Shown: in pieces, positions 9,120 to 18,271 of the stretch
Layout of the letters: each line of letters begins with the position of its first letter
How positions within the stretch are numbered: position 1 is the first letter of the stretch
Assembly (NCBI RefSeq): GCF_000211415.1
Contig: NZ_GL890782.1
Coordinates: 41,773-73,845, forward strand
Direction of reading: 5' to 3'
Origin: Enterobacter mori LMG 25706
Lineage (GTDB): Bacteria; Pseudomonadota; Gammaproteobacteria; Enterobacterales; Enterobacteriaceae
Length of the DNA stretch: 32,073 bases
Made by a program: the position numbers and the translations under genes
The notes under the pieces: model-generated
What the model saw: the letters and a program-made list of their open reading frames with translations, nothing else
What the model was told of the DNA's origin: nothing
Database searches by the model: none

Positions 9120-9944
9120 ATGATATCGACTCCCATTCGACGATATGGGGCTGCGATACTCATGTTACTCACCACGGCATTTTCGGGTGAGGTGCTTGCG
9201 AAGACGCACACGGATACAACGAGTAAGAAAGCCCACGTAATAAAGACGACAAGTAGTAAGGTTAGCAGTAAACAAGAGTATTCTCGCAATAGTGCAAAGA
9301 GTAGTTCACTTCCTGATTTGCGAAAATACCCTTCCGGAACACCAAGAAAAAAAGCGTTTCTCCGGACGGTAATGCCTTACATCACGAGTCAAAATGCCGC
9401 GATTACTGCGGATCGTAACTGGCTGATCTCAAAACAGTACGATAACCGCTGGTCGCCGTCTGAGCGCACGCGCCTGAAAGAGATTTCAAAACGCTACAAG
9501 GTGAAATGGAATGGCAACACGCGTCGTGTGCCGTGGAATTCACTTCTGGAGCGTGTAGACATCATTCCGGGCAGCATGGTGGCAACGATGGCCGCCGCTG
9601 AAAGCGGTTGGGGTACCTCGAAGTTGGCGCGCAATAACAACAATCTTTTCGGCATGAAATGCGTGAAAGGGCGTTGTAACAATGCTCCCGGTAAAGTGAA
9701 AGGCTACTCGCAGTTTGAATCGGTCAAAGATTCCGTGAATGCCTATGTCGTGAATCTAAACACGCATCCGGCCTACTCTTCGTTCCGTAAGTCTCGCGCC
9801 CAGCTGCGTAAAGCGGATCAGGAAGTGACGGCCAGTACGATGATCCACAAGCTGAAAGGTTATTCCACCCAGGGGCAGCGCTATAACAACTATCTGTTTG
9901 CGATGTACCAGGACAACCAGCGCTTAATTGCCGCGCATATGTAA
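9120..9944 (+). CDS. bax: Bax protein, glucosaminidase-domain family
   Basis: 274 residues, the same length as E. coli Bax. The start MISTPIRRYGAAILM has AGGAGA (9110-9115) just upstream. A GTG at 9072 in the same frame has no ribosome site. Residues 1-27 form an N-terminal hydrophobic signal ending near GEVLAKT, so the protein is exported. Residues about 28-70 are a Ser/Lys/Thr-rich linker. The C-terminal half carries the mannosyl-glycoprotein endo-beta-N-acetylglucosaminidase (FlgJ-like) domain: MAAAESGWGTSKLARNN with the likely catalytic glutamate, then NNLFGMKC. Such domains cut the glycan strand of peptidoglycan. The physiological role of Bax is not well defined. It is monocistronic, and a strong terminator follows within 10 bp. 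Confidence 0.93.
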   Translation: MISTPIRRYGAAILMLLTTAFSGEVLAKTHTDTTSKKAHVIKTTSSKVSSKQEYSRNSAKSSSLPDLRKYPSGTPRKKAFLRTVMPYITSQNAAITADRNWLISKQYDNRWSPSERTRLKEISKRYKVKWNGNTRRVPWNSLLERVDIIPGSMVATMAAAESGWGTSKLARNNNNLFGMKCVKGRCNNAPGKVKGYSQFESVKDSVNAYVVNLNTHPAYSSFRKSRAQLRKADQEVTASTMIHKLKGYSTQGQRYNNYLFAMYQDNQRLIAAHM

Positions 9945-9953
9945 TCCGTTAAC

Positions 9954-9986
9954 AACGCCTTCCCTCGGAAGGCGTTTTTCTTTTTA
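9954..9986 (+). terminator. Rho-independent terminator of bax
   Basis: A perfect 10-bp stem (AACGCCTTCC 9954-9963 with GGAAGGCGTT 9967-9976) and a 3-nt loop lead into a T-rich tail TTTTTCTTTTT. The opposite strand lacks a T tail, so it serves bax rather than the convergent xylR. Confidence 0.92.
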
Positions 9987-11162
9987 TATCAGCACTTCGC
10001 TATACCGCTCCCGGTACTCCTTCGGCGTCGTGTCATACTCCTTTCTGAAAACCGAGTAGAAATACTGCAGCGACGGGTAGCCGCACATTTGTGAAATTTC
10101 ATTGATGGAAAGCGACGTGGAGATCAGCAGGCTGCGCGCTTTCTCCAGTTTTTCCGCATGAATAACGGCGTGAATAGTTTCACCCACTTCCTCTTTAAAG
10201 CGTTTTTCCAGGTTTGAGCGAGAAATGCCGACCGAATCCAGCACCTGATCCACCTTAATGCCTTTGCAGGCGTGGTTGCGAATGTAGTGCATTGCCTGAA
10301 TAACGGCCGGGTCGCTTAAGGAACGATAATCGGTTGAGCGGCGTTCGACGACACGCACAGGCGGAACCAGCAGGCGCTGAAGCGGCAAGGCTTCGTTGTC
10401 CAGCAGGCGGTGCAGGAGTTTCGCGGCCTGATAGCCCATTTGACGGGTTCCCTGCGCGACAGAGGAGAGCGCCACGCGAGATAAATAGCGGGTTAACTCT
10501 TCGTTATCAATACCAATTACGCACAGCTTTTCAGGCACCGGAATATGCAAATGTTCGCAGACCTGCAGCACGTGGCGTGCACGAGCATCTGTTACCGCAA
10601 TAATCCCTGTCTGGGGCGGCAGCGTTTGCAGCCAGTCCGCCAGGCGGTTTTGCGCGTGCTGCCAGTTTTCCGGTGCGGTTTCCAGCCCCTGATACACCAC
10701 ACCACGATATTTCTCCTTTGCGACCAGCTGGCAGAACGCATGCTCGCGCTCTACCGCCCACCGTTTGCCGCTTGAAGAGGGCAACCCGTAAAACGCAAAG
10801 CGATGCACGCCTTTCTCTTTTAAATGGAGAAAAGCGGCCTCGACCAGCGCATGATTATCGGTTGCGATGTAGTGGACTGGTGGATAGTGATCGGGAGAAT
10901 GATACGAGCCGCCGACGCCCACAATGGGAACGTCGACGTCTGTTAGCAATTGCTCAATGACGGGATCGTCATAGTCAGCGATAACGCCATCGCCCAGCCA
11001 GTCTTTGATGTTCTCCAGACGGGTGCGGAAATCTTCTTCAATGAAAATATCCCACTCGGATTGCGACGCCTGCAAATATTCACCAACCCCTTCAACCACC
11101 TGACGGTCGTAGGCTTTGTTGGCATTGAATAACAACGTAATGCGGTGACGCTTTTCAAACAT
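9984..11162 (-). CDS. xylR: Xylose operon activator, AraC family
   Basis: 392 residues, the same length as E. coli XylR and closely similar. Residues about 1-280 form a periplasmic-binding-protein-like (LacI/GalR-type) domain that binds D-xylose; segments such as PPVHYIATDN and GIIAVTDARARH are visible. Residues about 285-385 form the AraC-type DNA-binding domain with two helix-turn-helices: VDQVLDSVGISRSNLEKRF and INEISQMCGYPSLQYFYS. In K-12 it activates both xylAB and xylFGH when xylose is present. It lies 34 bp after xylH on the same strand, so it is probably partly expressed by read-through from the xylF promoter. The ribosome site is weak (GTGAG), consistent with low expression. Confidence 0.96.
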   Translation of the reverse strand: MFEKRHRITLLFNANKAYDRQVVEGVGEYLQASQSEWDIFIEEDFRTRLENIKDWLGDGVIADYDDPVIEQLLTDVDVPIVGVGGSYHSPDHYPPVHYIATDNHALVEAAFLHLKEKGVHRFAFYGLPSSSGKRWAVEREHAFCQLVAKEKYRGVVYQGLETAPENWQHAQNRLADWLQTLPPQTGIIAVTDARARHVLQVCEHLHIPVPEKLCVIGIDNEELTRYLSRVALSSVAQGTRQMGYQAAKLLHRLLDNEALPLQRLLVPPVRVVERRSTDYRSLSDPAVIQAMHYIRNHACKGIKVDQVLDSVGISRSNLEKRFKEEVGETIHAVIHAEKLEKARSLLISTSLSINEISQMCGYPSLQYFYSVFRKEYDTTPKEYRERYSEVLI

Positions 11163-11196
11163 GGCTCACTTTCCCAAATAAGTAACAATACTGTTC

Positions 11197-12378
11197 TCAG
11201 GCACGTCGCTTGGTTGCAGAGTCCATCCAGACTGCCAGCAAAAGAATCGCTCCCTTCACGATATACTGCCAAAACGTTGGGACGTCCATCATGCTCATCC
11301 CGTTATCCAGCGAAGCCATAATAAATGCGCCCATCACCGCACCTGCCACGCTGCCGACACCGCCTGCGAGACTGGTCCCGCCGATGACACACGCAGCGAT
11401 GGCATCCAACTCGGCAATGTTTCCTGCCGACGGTGAACCGGCCCCCAGACGTGAGCTGAGGATCAGCCCTGCAATCGCCACCATCAGGCCGTTGATGGCA
11501 AAGACAGCGAGTTTGGTGCGTTCGACGTTGATCCCTGACAGACGTGCCGCCTCAAGATTACCGCCAATGGCATAAATACGACGACCAAACGCAGTGCGCG
11601 TCGCCATAAACATGCCGCCCAGCAGCAGGAGCGCCAGCAGCAGAACGGGCGTCGGGACACCGCGGTAATCGTTCAGCAGCCAGATGGCACCCAGCACAAT
11701 CACGGCGGTGAGCGCCTGACGACCGACCACGGAGGTCGATGCCGGAGAAGCCAGCCCCAGCGCCTGACGGCGCATACGGCCGCGCCACTGCCATGCGATG
11801 AAGGCCATCATGCCCACCACGCCGATCGTAAAACCGATGCCATCAGAGAGGTAGCTCTGCCCAATTTGCGACATAGACGCGCTGGTGGGAGAGACGGTGG
11901 TACCGTTGGTGATGCCAATCAGAATCCCACGGAAGGCCAGCATCCCGGCCAGGGTGACGATGAATGACGGCACCTTACGGTAGGCAACCCACCACCCGTT
12001 CCACGCCCCCAGTACCAGACCCAGCGCCAGCGTCACGACAATGGTGAGCGGCAGCGGCCAGCCGAGCCAGACATCAAATATCGCCGCCACGCCGCCGAGC
12101 AGGCCCATCATCGACCCGACCGACAGGTCAATCTCCGCTGAGATAATCACAAACACCATGCCCACGGCCAGAATGCCGGTGATGGCAGTCTGGCGCAGCA
12201 GGTTAGAGATATTACGAGCACTCAAATAGGAGCCATCGGTCATCCAGGTAAAGAACAGCATGATGGCGATAATCGCCGCGATCATCACGAAGACCTGCAG
12301 GTTTAGCGCTTTCAGCCCTGCGAACGCGCCGGGTGTCGGCACAGCGACTTTGATATCAGACGGATTGCTTTTCGACAT
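11197..12378 (-). CDS. xylH: D-xylose ABC transporter permease
   Basis: 393 residues, the same length as E. coli XylH. It is a BPD-type inner-membrane permease of the ribose/xylose class. Numerous hydrophobic helices are visible, beginning at about residue 28 ([14 protein letters not shown]). The conserved cytoplasmic EAA-like loop region reads [18 protein letters not shown], and the family motif [12 protein letters not shown] precedes the last helices. It forms the membrane channel through which XylF-delivered xylose is moved by the ATPase XylG. Its start overlaps the xylG 3' end by 23 bp and has AAGGAG upstream, so translation is coupled to xylG. Confidence 0.96.
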   Translation of the reverse strand: MSKSNPSDIKVAVPTPGAFAGLKALNLQVFVMIAAIIAIMLFFTWMTDGSYLSARNISNLLRQTAITGILAVGMVFVIISAEIDLSVGSMMGLLGGVAAIFDVWLGWPLPLTIVVTLALGLVLGAWNGWWVAYRKVPSFIVTLAGMLAFRGILIGITNGTTVSPTSASMSQIGQSYLSDGIGFTIGVVGMMAFIAWQWRGRMRRQALGLASPASTSVVGRQALTAVIVLGAIWLLNDYRGVPTPVLLLALLLLGGMFMATRTAFGRRIYAIGGNLEAARLSGINVERTKLAVFAINGLMVAIAGLILSSRLGAGSPSAGNIAELDAIAACVIGGTSLAGGVGSVAGAVMGAFIMASLDNGMSMMDVPTFWQYIVKGAILLLAVWMDSATKRRA

Positions 12379-13897
12379 GACGTTCGCTCCTTAAGGCGGC
12401 TTCCATCACCTGTTCTTGCGTCAGGTTCTGGTTAATCAGATTGGCTTTCAGTTTCCCCTCGTGCATAACCAACACGCGGTCGCTCAGGCCGAGCACTTCA
12501 GGTAATTCAGATGAGATGACAATGACGGCAATGCCTTGCTGCACAAGCTGATTAATCAGCTTGTAGATTTCATACTTCGCGCCGATATCAATCCCGCGAG
12601 TCGGTTCATCCAGGATTAAAATTCGCGGGTTGAGAAGCAGGCAGCGCGCCAGAATCGCCTTTTGCTGGTTCCCCCCGCTGAGGCGTCCAATGGCCAGTTC
12701 CGGGGAGGAGGTTTTGACCTTGAGCCTGGCGAGTGACTGAAGAATACACTGCTGCTCGGCAGCGTCGTCCAGGCTCGTCAGGGCGCCAGAGAACTGGTTT
12801 AGCGCCGCCAGCGTGATGTTTTTCCCGACCGCCATTACCGGCACGATGCCGTCTTTTTTGCGATCTTCTGGCACCATAGCAATGCCATGGGCAATCGCCT
12901 GCTGGCAGTTGTCGATTTTTACCGGCTGACCATCGATGTAAATGCTGCCTTCCCAGCGTCCGGGCCACACGCCAAACAGGCACTGCACGGCTTCAGTTCG
13001 ACCTGCGCCCACTAAACCCGCAATGCCAAGGATTTCACCGCGGTGAAGGGAAAAGGAGACGTCGTTAACTCGCCTGATATGGCGATTCACGGGATGCCAT
13101 GCAGTGAGATTTTCCACGCGCAGGATTTCGTCTCCCACGGCGTGGGGTTCGTTCGGATAGAGCGCAGTGAGTTCGCGCCCTACCATCATGGTGATGATGT
13201 CATCTTCACTCATGCCCTCCGCTTCACGCGTGCCGATGTGTTGCCCGTCGCGGATCACGCAGATGGTGTCCGAAATGGCTTTCACCTCATTAAGCTTGTG
13301 CGAAATATAGATGCAGGCGATACCGTGGTTTTGCAGATCGCGGATGATATTGAGCAGAACAGCGGTTTCCTGTTCAGTGAGCGAGGCCGTTGGCTCATCG
13401 AGGATCAGCAGTCTTACCTGCTTGTTCAGGGCTTTGGCGATTTCGACCAACTGCTGCTGCCCCAGGCCAAGATCCCCCACGCGGGTATCCGGTGAAATGC
13501 TGAGGCTCACCTGCGCCAGCAGCTTTTCACAGCGCAGCGTCATGGTGTCGTAATCCAGTACGCCGTGACGTGAGATTTCAGCCCCCAGGAAGATATTTTC
13601 CAGCACGGTGAGGTGCTTCACCAGTGCCAGTTCCTGATGAATAATGGCGATACCTTTACGTTCCGTATCGCGAATGTGTGTGGCCTGAATGACCTCACCA
13701 GCAAAGACGATTTCACCCTCATAGCTGCCATGTGGATAGATCCCGCACAGCACTTTCATCAGCGTCGACTTGCCTGAACCGTTTTCACCGCACAGCGAGA
13801 CCACTTCGCCAGGGTTTAGCCGCAGGCTCACGTTATCGACCGCTTTCACCGCGCCAAAGGCTTTGGTGATGCTCTTCATTTCTAGTAAATAAGACAT
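12356..13897 (-). CDS. xylG: D-xylose ABC transporter ATP-binding protein
   Basis: 513 residues, the same length as E. coli XylG, with two fused ABC domains. The first has Walker [10 protein letters not shown] at residues 37-45, signature [12 protein letters not shown] and Walker [12 protein letters not shown]. The second has the degenerate nucleotide loop [12 protein letters not shown] that is normal in the second half of sugar-class ATPases, signature [13 protein letters not shown] and Walker [13 protein letters not shown]. It energises xylose import from the cytoplasmic face of XylH. It is separated from xylF by 71 bp containing a strong hairpin and overlaps xylH at its 3' end. The start is supported by a GGAG site 6 nt upstream of the ATG and by length. 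Confidence 0.97.
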   Translation of the reverse strand: MSYLLEMKSITKAFGAVKAVDNVSLRLNPGEVVSLCGENGSGKSTLMKVLCGIYPHGSYEGEIVFAGEVIQATHIRDTERKGIAIIHQELALVKHLTVLENIFLGAEISRHGVLDYDTMTLRCEKLLAQVSLSISPDTRVGDLGLGQQQLVEIAKALNKQVRLLILDEPTASLTEQETAVLLNIIRDLQNHGIACIYISHKLNEVKAISDTICVIRDGQHIGTREAEGMSEDDIITMMVGRELTALYPNEPHAVGDEILRVENLTAWHPVNRHIRRVNDVSFSLHRGEILGIAGLVGAGRTEAVQCLFGVWPGRWEGSIYIDGQPVKIDNCQQAIAHGIAMVPEDRKKDGIVPVMAVGKNITLAALNQFSGALTSLDDAAEQQCILQSLARLKVKTSSPELAIGRLSGGNQQKAILARCLLLNPRILILDEPTRGIDIGAKYEIYKLINQLVQQGIAVIVISSELPEVLGLSDRVLVMHEGKLKANLINQNLTQEQVMEAALRSERHVEKQSV

Positions 13898-13940
13898 AAC
13901 TGCTCCACGTGACCTGAGGGAGAACAGGACAGACCGGTGC

Positions 13941-13959
13941 GCCCCTGCCGGGCAGGGGC
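13941..13959 (-). other. Intercistronic hairpin between xylF and xylG
   Basis: GCCCCTGC (13941-13948) pairs perfectly with GCAGGGGC (13952-13959) across a 3-nt loop. No T tail follows on the minus strand, so it is not a normal terminator. It sits 9 bp past the xylF stop. In binding-protein transport operons such stems usually protect the 3' end of the binding-protein mRNA and reduce downstream expression. That role is inferred here. Confidence 0.7.
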
Positions 13960-13968
13960 AGCGCGGGA

Positions 13969-14961
13969 TTACAGTTCACTCTTCTTGTGGAAACCGTCTT
14001 TAATGACAGTGGCGTCAATATTCTCTTTATTGACTTCCATCGGGGTGAGCAGACGGGCCGGAACATCTTTGAGTCCGTTGTTTAACGTCGCGTCAGATTT
14101 AGGCTGTTGACCCTGACCCAGCTCAACGGCAATTTCAGCCGCCGTATTCGCAAGTTCGGTGATGGGCTTGTAAACCGTCATGGTTTGGGTGCCAGCAATG
14201 ATGCGTTTTACCCCGGCGAGATCGGCATCCTGTCCGGAGATAGCGACTTTGCCAGCCAGCCCCTGGGCGCTCAGGGCCTGAATCGCGCCGCCAGCGGTGG
14301 CATCGTTAGAGGCCACGACTGCATCAATTTTGTTGTTGTTGGCCGTCAGCGCGTTTTCCATGATTTTTAGCGCGTTTTCAGGGAGCCAACCATCAGCCCA
14401 CTGATCGCCAACCACTTTAATTTTCCCGTTGTCGATGTACGGTTTAAGGACTTTCATTTGCCCTTCGCGGAACAGTTTGGCGTTGTTATCCACTGGCGAA
14501 CCACCCATCAGGAAATAATTCCCTTGAGGCACTTTATCGACCAGGCTTTTGGCTTGTAATTCACCTACTTTTTCGTTGTCGAACGAAATATAATAATCAA
14601 TGTCTGCGTTATTAATCATGCGGTCATAGGCCAATACTTTTATGCCTTCTTGTTTGGCTTCTTTCACCACGTTACTTAATACCTGGCCGTTATACGGGAT
14701 AATGACCAGGACATCGACGCCACGGTTGATCATATTCTCAATTTGCGACATTTGCGTTTCTTCGTTGCCGTTAGCCGACTGAACAAACACGCTTGCGCCG
14801 AGAGATTCTGCTTTTTTTACAAAAATATCGCGATCTTTTTGCCAGCGCTCCAGGCGCAGGTCGTCAATGGCCATGCCGATTTTCACCTCTTTGGCATGCC
14901 CGGCAAAGCTTGCAAGCAGGAGAGTAGTACAGAGTGTAAGGGACAGGTTCTTTATCTTCAT
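13969..14961 (-). CDS. xylF: D-xylose periplasmic binding protein
   Basis: 330 residues, the same length as E. coli XylF. The signal peptide [19 protein letters not shown] ends with a GHA cleavage motif before KEVKIG. The mature protein is a type-1 periplasmic sugar-binding protein with motifs [56 protein letters not shown] and [12 protein letters not shown], which line the xylose pocket. It delivers xylose to XylGH. The start at 14961 is preceded by AAAAAGG at a somewhat long spacing. The frame continues upstream into the regulatory region without support. It is the first gene of xylFGHR, controlled from the region shared with xylA. Confidence 0.97.
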   Translation of the reverse strand: MKIKNLSLTLCTTLLLASFAGHAKEVKIGMAIDDLRLERWQKDRDIFVKKAESLGASVFVQSANGNEETQMSQIENMINRGVDVLVIIPYNGQVLSNVVKEAKQEGIKVLAYDRMINNADIDYYISFDNEKVGELQAKSLVDKVPQGNYFLMGGSPVDNNAKLFREGQMKVLKPYIDNGKIKVVGDQWADGWLPENALKIMENALTANNNKIDAVVASNDATAGGAIQALSAQGLAGKVAISGQDADLAGVKRIIAGTQTMTVYKPITELANTAAEIAVELGQGQQPKSDATLNNGLKDVPARLLTPMEVNKENIDATVIKDGFHKKSEL

Positions 14962-15331
14962 AATTATTAGGCCTTTTTGTAGGGGATGTGTCGCTGAGAT
15001 AAAAGAAACATTCACTGCTGAGACGCAGCAAATTTTTAACGTGGAAAGGCCCGCTGGCAATTACAGATTTTTATCTTCTCATTATGATATTTGGTTTATT
15101 TCTGAATTTATGACCGCGATCGGATTTTAAAATACGTAACTTATTAATTACATTTGATTCTGGAATCTGCACCGAAAAATAGTTTGTCTGCGCATTATTT
15201 TGCGAGCCAGCGCACAGTTGTGCATTCTCTCAATAGCAGTGTGAAATAACGTAATTGAGCAAGCCGGAATGTGTATTCACTATTACTCCTGTATCTACGA
15301 CTCGCCGCATACCCTGATTATGGAGCTCAAT
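14962..15331. promoter_or_regulatory. xylF-xylA divergent control region (XylR and CRP sites)
   Basis: 370 bp between two divergent starts. On the minus strand two related blocks, each starting GAA and rich in ATAA/AAAAT, lie at 15102-15081 and 15078-15058. They are 23 bp apart, about two helix turns, as expected for an AraC-type dimer (candidate XylR site for xylF). They run into a TTGCCA -35 (15060-15055) and a TAAAAA -10 (15038-15033) with a 16-bp spacer. TGCGAGCCAGCGCACA at 15201-15216 fits a CRP site. Plus-strand GAA-type blocks at about 15174 and 15243 are candidates for the xylA XylR site. The xylA promoter hexamers cannot be fixed by eye. The general layout matches K-12, where CRP and XylR activate both arms. 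Confidence 0.7.
15201..15216. promoter_or_regulatory. Candidate CRP site in the xyl control region
   Basis: TGCGA-GCCAGC-GCACA matches the TGTGA-N6-TCACA consensus at 4 of 5 bases in each half. It lies between the xylF-side and xylA-side XylR-like blocks, as the CRP site does in K-12. Confidence 0.65.
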
Positions 15332-16654
15332 ATGCAAGCTTATTTCGACCAACTCGATCGCGTTCGTTACGAAGGCACGAAAACGACCAATCCTTTAGCA
15401 TTTCGTCACTACAACCCGGACGAGCTGGTGCTGGGTAAGCGCATGGAAGATCATCTGCGCTTTGCCGCCTGTTACTGGCATACGTTCTGCTGGAATGGTG
15501 CCGATATGTTCGGTGTGGGTTCTTTTGACCGTCCATGGCAACAGCCTGGCGAAGCCATCGAACTGGCGAAGCGTAAAGCGGATGTCGCGTTTGAATTCTT
15601 CCACAAGCTGAACGTGCCGTACTACTGCTTCCACGATGTGGATGTCTCTCCGGAAGGCGCGTCGCTGAAAGAGTATCTGAACAACTTCGCGCAGATGGTG
15701 GACGTGCTGGCGGCAAAACAGCAGCAGAGCGGCGTGAAGCTGCTGTGGGGCACGGCAAACTGCTTTACTAACCCTCGCTATGGCGCGGGCGCGGCAACGA
15801 ATCCGGATCCCGAAGTGTTCAGTTGGGCGGCCACACAGGTGGTGACGGCGATGAACGCCACGCATCAGTTGGGCGGCGAGAACTATGTGCTGTGGGGCGG
15901 CCGTGAAGGGTACGAAACCCTGCTGAACACCGATCTGCGCCAGGAGCGTGAGCAGATTGGTCGCTTTATGCAGATGGTTGTCGAGCATAAACACAAAATT
16001 GGTTTCCGCGGTACGCTGCTGATTGAACCTAAGCCGCAAGAGCCGACCAAGCATCAGTACGATTATGACGTCGCAACCGTGTACGGCTTCCTGAAACAAT
16101 TTGGTCTGGAAAAAGAGATCAAAGTGAACATTGAGGCTAACCACGCTACGCTTGCGGGCCACTCTTTCCATCACGAAATTGCGTCCGCCATTGCGCTGGG
16201 CATCTTTGGTTCTGTGGATGCAAACCGTGGTGATGCACAGCTGGGCTGGGACACCGACCAGTTCCCGAACAGCGTGGAAGAGAATGCGCTGGTGATGTAC
16301 GAAATCATCAAAGCGGGGGGCTTCACCACTGGCGGTCTGAATTTTGACGCCAAAGTGCGTCGTCAAAGCACCGATAAGTACGATCTGTTCTACGGTCATA
16401 TTGGCGCGATGGACACCATGGCGCTGGCGCTGAAAATCGCCGCCCGAATGATTGAAGACGGTGAGCTGGATAAACGTGTGGCGAAGCGTTATAGCGGCTG
16501 GAACAGTGAGCTAGGTCAGCAAATTTTGAAAGGCCAGTTATCGCTTGGTGAGATCGCGAAGTACGCTGAACAGCATCAACTGGCACCGCAGCATCAGAGC
16601 GGACACCAGGAACTGCTGGAAAACCTGGCCAATCATTACCTGTTCGATAAATAA
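15332..16654 (+). CDS. xylA: D-xylose isomerase
   Basis: 440 residues from the ATG at 15332 (GGAG at 15322-15325), the same length as E. coli XylA. It converts D-xylose to D-xylulose in the cytoplasm using two divalent metal ions in a TIM barrel. Active-site motifs are visible in order: [11 protein letters not shown] with His101 and Asp104, [16 protein letters not shown] with the metal-binding Glu and catalytic Lys, [17 protein letters not shown], and [13 protein letters not shown] with metal-binding aspartates. It is the first gene of xylAB, 60 bp before xylB, and is read from the shared xylF-xylA control region. The frame is open a little further upstream, but the K-12 start is clearly conserved. 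The gene is intact. Confidence 0.98.
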   Translation: MQAYFDQLDRVRYEGTKTTNPLAFRHYNPDELVLGKRMEDHLRFAACYWHTFCWNGADMFGVGSFDRPWQQPGEAIELAKRKADVAFEFFHKLNVPYYCFHDVDVSPEGASLKEYLNNFAQMVDVLAAKQQQSGVKLLWGTANCFTNPRYGAGAATNPDPEVFSWAATQVVTAMNATHQLGGENYVLWGGREGYETLLNTDLRQEREQIGRFMQMVVEHKHKIGFRGTLLIEPKPQEPTKHQYDYDVATVYGFLKQFGLEKEIKVNIEANHATLAGHSFHHEIASAIALGIFGSVDANRGDAQLGWDTDQFPNSVEENALVMYEIIKAGGFTTGGLNFDAKVRRQSTDKYDLFYGHIGAMDTMALALKIAARMIEDGELDKRVAKRYSGWNSELGQQILKGQLSLGEIAKYAEQHQLAPQHQSGHQELLENLANHYLFDK

Positions 16655-16664
16655 CAGCATGCAG

Positions 16665-16690
16665 GCCCGGTAACCGCAGCGCCACCGGGC
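16665..16690 (+). other. Intercistronic stem-loop between xylA and xylB
   Basis: GCCCGGT (16665-16671) pairs with ACCGGGC (16684-16690) across a 12-nt loop and has no T run after it. It is more likely an mRNA processing or stability element than a terminator, because xylB follows immediately. Confidence 0.5.
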
Positions 16691-16714
16691 ATTTCTGTCA
16701 AAGGAGTCACCACA

Positions 16715-18169
16715 ATGTATATCGGGATCGATCTTGGCACATCGGGTGTGAAAGCCATCCTGTTAAGCGAACAGGGCGACGTGTTAGCCACGCAGACGGA
16801 AAAACTGCAGGTTTCACGTCCGCATCCGCTGTGGTCTGAACAGGACCCGGAGCAGTGGTGGCTGGCGACGGATCGCGCAATCACAGCCTTAGGCCCGCAG
16901 CACAGTCTCCGTGACGTAAAAGCGCTGGGGATTGCCGGACAAATGCACGGCGCAACGCTGCTGGACAGCCAGCACCGCGTGTTGCGTCCAGCGATCCTCT
17001 GGAACGACGGTCGCTGTGCAGAAGAGTGCGCGCTTCTTGAAGAACGCGTACCGACCTCTCGTGACATCACCGGCAACCTGATGATGCCAGGCTTCACCGC
17101 ACCAAAACTCTTGTGGGTACAGCGCCATGAACCTGAGATTTTCCGTCAGGTAGCGAAAGTTCCGCTCCCGAAAGATTATCTGCGTTTTCGCATGACGGGT
17201 GATTTCGCCAGTGATATGTCTGACGCGGCGGGCACAATGTGGCTCGATGTGGCGAAACGCGACTGGAGCGAGGCGATGCTGGATGCCTGCCATCTGACTC
17301 GTGACCATATGCCTGCGCTCTTCGAAGGCAGCGAGGTCACCGGCACATTGCAGTCCTCCATTGCTGAACGCTGGAATATGCCTGCCGTACCGGTGGTAGC
17401 TGGCGGCGGCGACAACGCGGCGGGCGCTGTCGGTGTCGGGATGGTGGAGGCAGGGCAGGCGATGCTCTCGCTGGGAACCTCCGGCGTCTATTTTGCCGTC
17501 AGCGACGGTTATCGCAGCAACCCTGAAAGCGCGGTCCACAGTTTCTGTCATGCCCTGCCGGGGAAATGGCATTTGATGTCGGTGATGCTGAGTGCGGCAT
17601 CCTGCCTCGACTGGGCAGCGAAGCTGACCGGAATGGCCGATGTCCCTGCGTTTATCGAAGCCGCGCAGCAGGCGGATGAAAATGCCGGTGCCGTCTGGTT
17701 TTTACCCTATCTTTCCGGCGAGCGTACGCCGCACAACAACCCGGAAGCGAAAGGGGTGTTTTTCAGTTTAACTCATCAACATGGCCCGGCTGAACTGGCG
17801 CGTGCGGTACTGGAGGGCGTCGGGTATGCGCTGGCGGATGGGATGGACGTCGTACATGATTGTGGGCTGAAGCCATCAAGCATTACGCTCATTGGCGGCG
17901 GCGCGCGCAGCAGTTACTGGCGGCAGATGCTGTCTGACATTAGCGGGTTACAGCTTGATTATCGCACCGGGGGCGACGTCGGGCCTGCGCTTGGCGCTGC
18001 ACGGCTGGCACAGATAGCCGCGAACCCTGACAAACCGCTCGCACAGTTGCTGCCACAGCTGGCGCTTGAGCAAACGCATCTTCCTGACGCAGCACGTCAT
18101 TCGCGCTACGCGGAAAGGCGTGATGTGTTCCGCAGGATCTACCAGCAGCTGCTGCCGTTGATGTCATAA
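16715..18169 (+). CDS. xylB: Xylulokinase
   Basis: 484 residues, the same length as E. coli XylB. It is an FGGY-family sugar kinase that phosphorylates D-xylulose to D-xylulose 5-phosphate with ATP, feeding the pentose phosphate pathway. The N-terminal phosphate motif MYIGIDLGTSGVKAILL, the substrate segment GIAGQMHGATLLD and the catalytic loop AGGGDNAAGAVG with Asp233 are all present. The C-terminal adenosine motif reads ITLIGGGARSSYWRQM. AAAGGAG upstream gives a good start. It is the second gene of xylAB. No clear terminator follows. In K-12 the next genes are yiaB and yiaA, which are absent here. Confidence 0.97.
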   Translation: MYIGIDLGTSGVKAILLSEQGDVLATQTEKLQVSRPHPLWSEQDPEQWWLATDRAITALGPQHSLRDVKALGIAGQMHGATLLDSQHRVLRPAILWNDGRCAEECALLEERVPTSRDITGNLMMPGFTAPKLLWVQRHEPEIFRQVAKVPLPKDYLRFRMTGDFASDMSDAAGTMWLDVAKRDWSEAMLDACHLTRDHMPALFEGSEVTGTLQSSIAERWNMPAVPVVAGGGDNAAGAVGVGMVEAGQAMLSLGTSGVYFAVSDGYRSNPESAVHSFCHALPGKWHLMSVMLSAASCLDWAAKLTGMADVPAFIEAAQQADENAGAVWFLPYLSGERTPHNNPEAKGVFFSLTHQHGPAELARAVLEGVGYALADGMDVVHDCGLKPSSITLIGGGARSSYWRQMLSDISGLQLDYRTGGDVGPALGAARLAQIAANPDKPLAQLLPQLALEQTHLPDAARHSRYAERRDVFRRIYQQLLPLMS

Positions 18170-18228
18170 AACGATTGTCTGATAGAGGCATGACGATGTC
18201 CTTTTTTGGTCTGTTCGTGCCTGTGTTT

Positions 18229-18264
18229 CCTCGTCAGGATAAGGTCATACCCACTGACGAGGAG
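18229..18264 (+). promoter_or_regulatory. Inverted repeat covering the ribosome site of the cysteine-hydrolase gene
   Basis: CCTCGTCAG (18229-18237) is the exact inverse complement of CTGACGAGG (18254-18262), with a 16-nt spacer that holds a minor GGT-CAT-ACC dyad. The right arm includes most of the Shine-Dalgarno sequence GAGGAG (18259-18264), 7 nt before the ATG at 18272. As RNA it would hide the ribosome site; as DNA it could be an operator for the regulator encoded by the next gene. Confidence 0.6.
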
Positions 18265-18271
18265 TTCCATC

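Noticed and set aside
15395..16399. 334-codon minus-strand open frame opposite xylA
   Set aside because: Shadow of xylA, with no ribosome site and no recognisable domain.
16665..16690. xylA-xylB hairpin as a terminator
   Set aside because: There is no T run and xylB has no visible promoter of its own, so a full stop of transcription here is unlikely.
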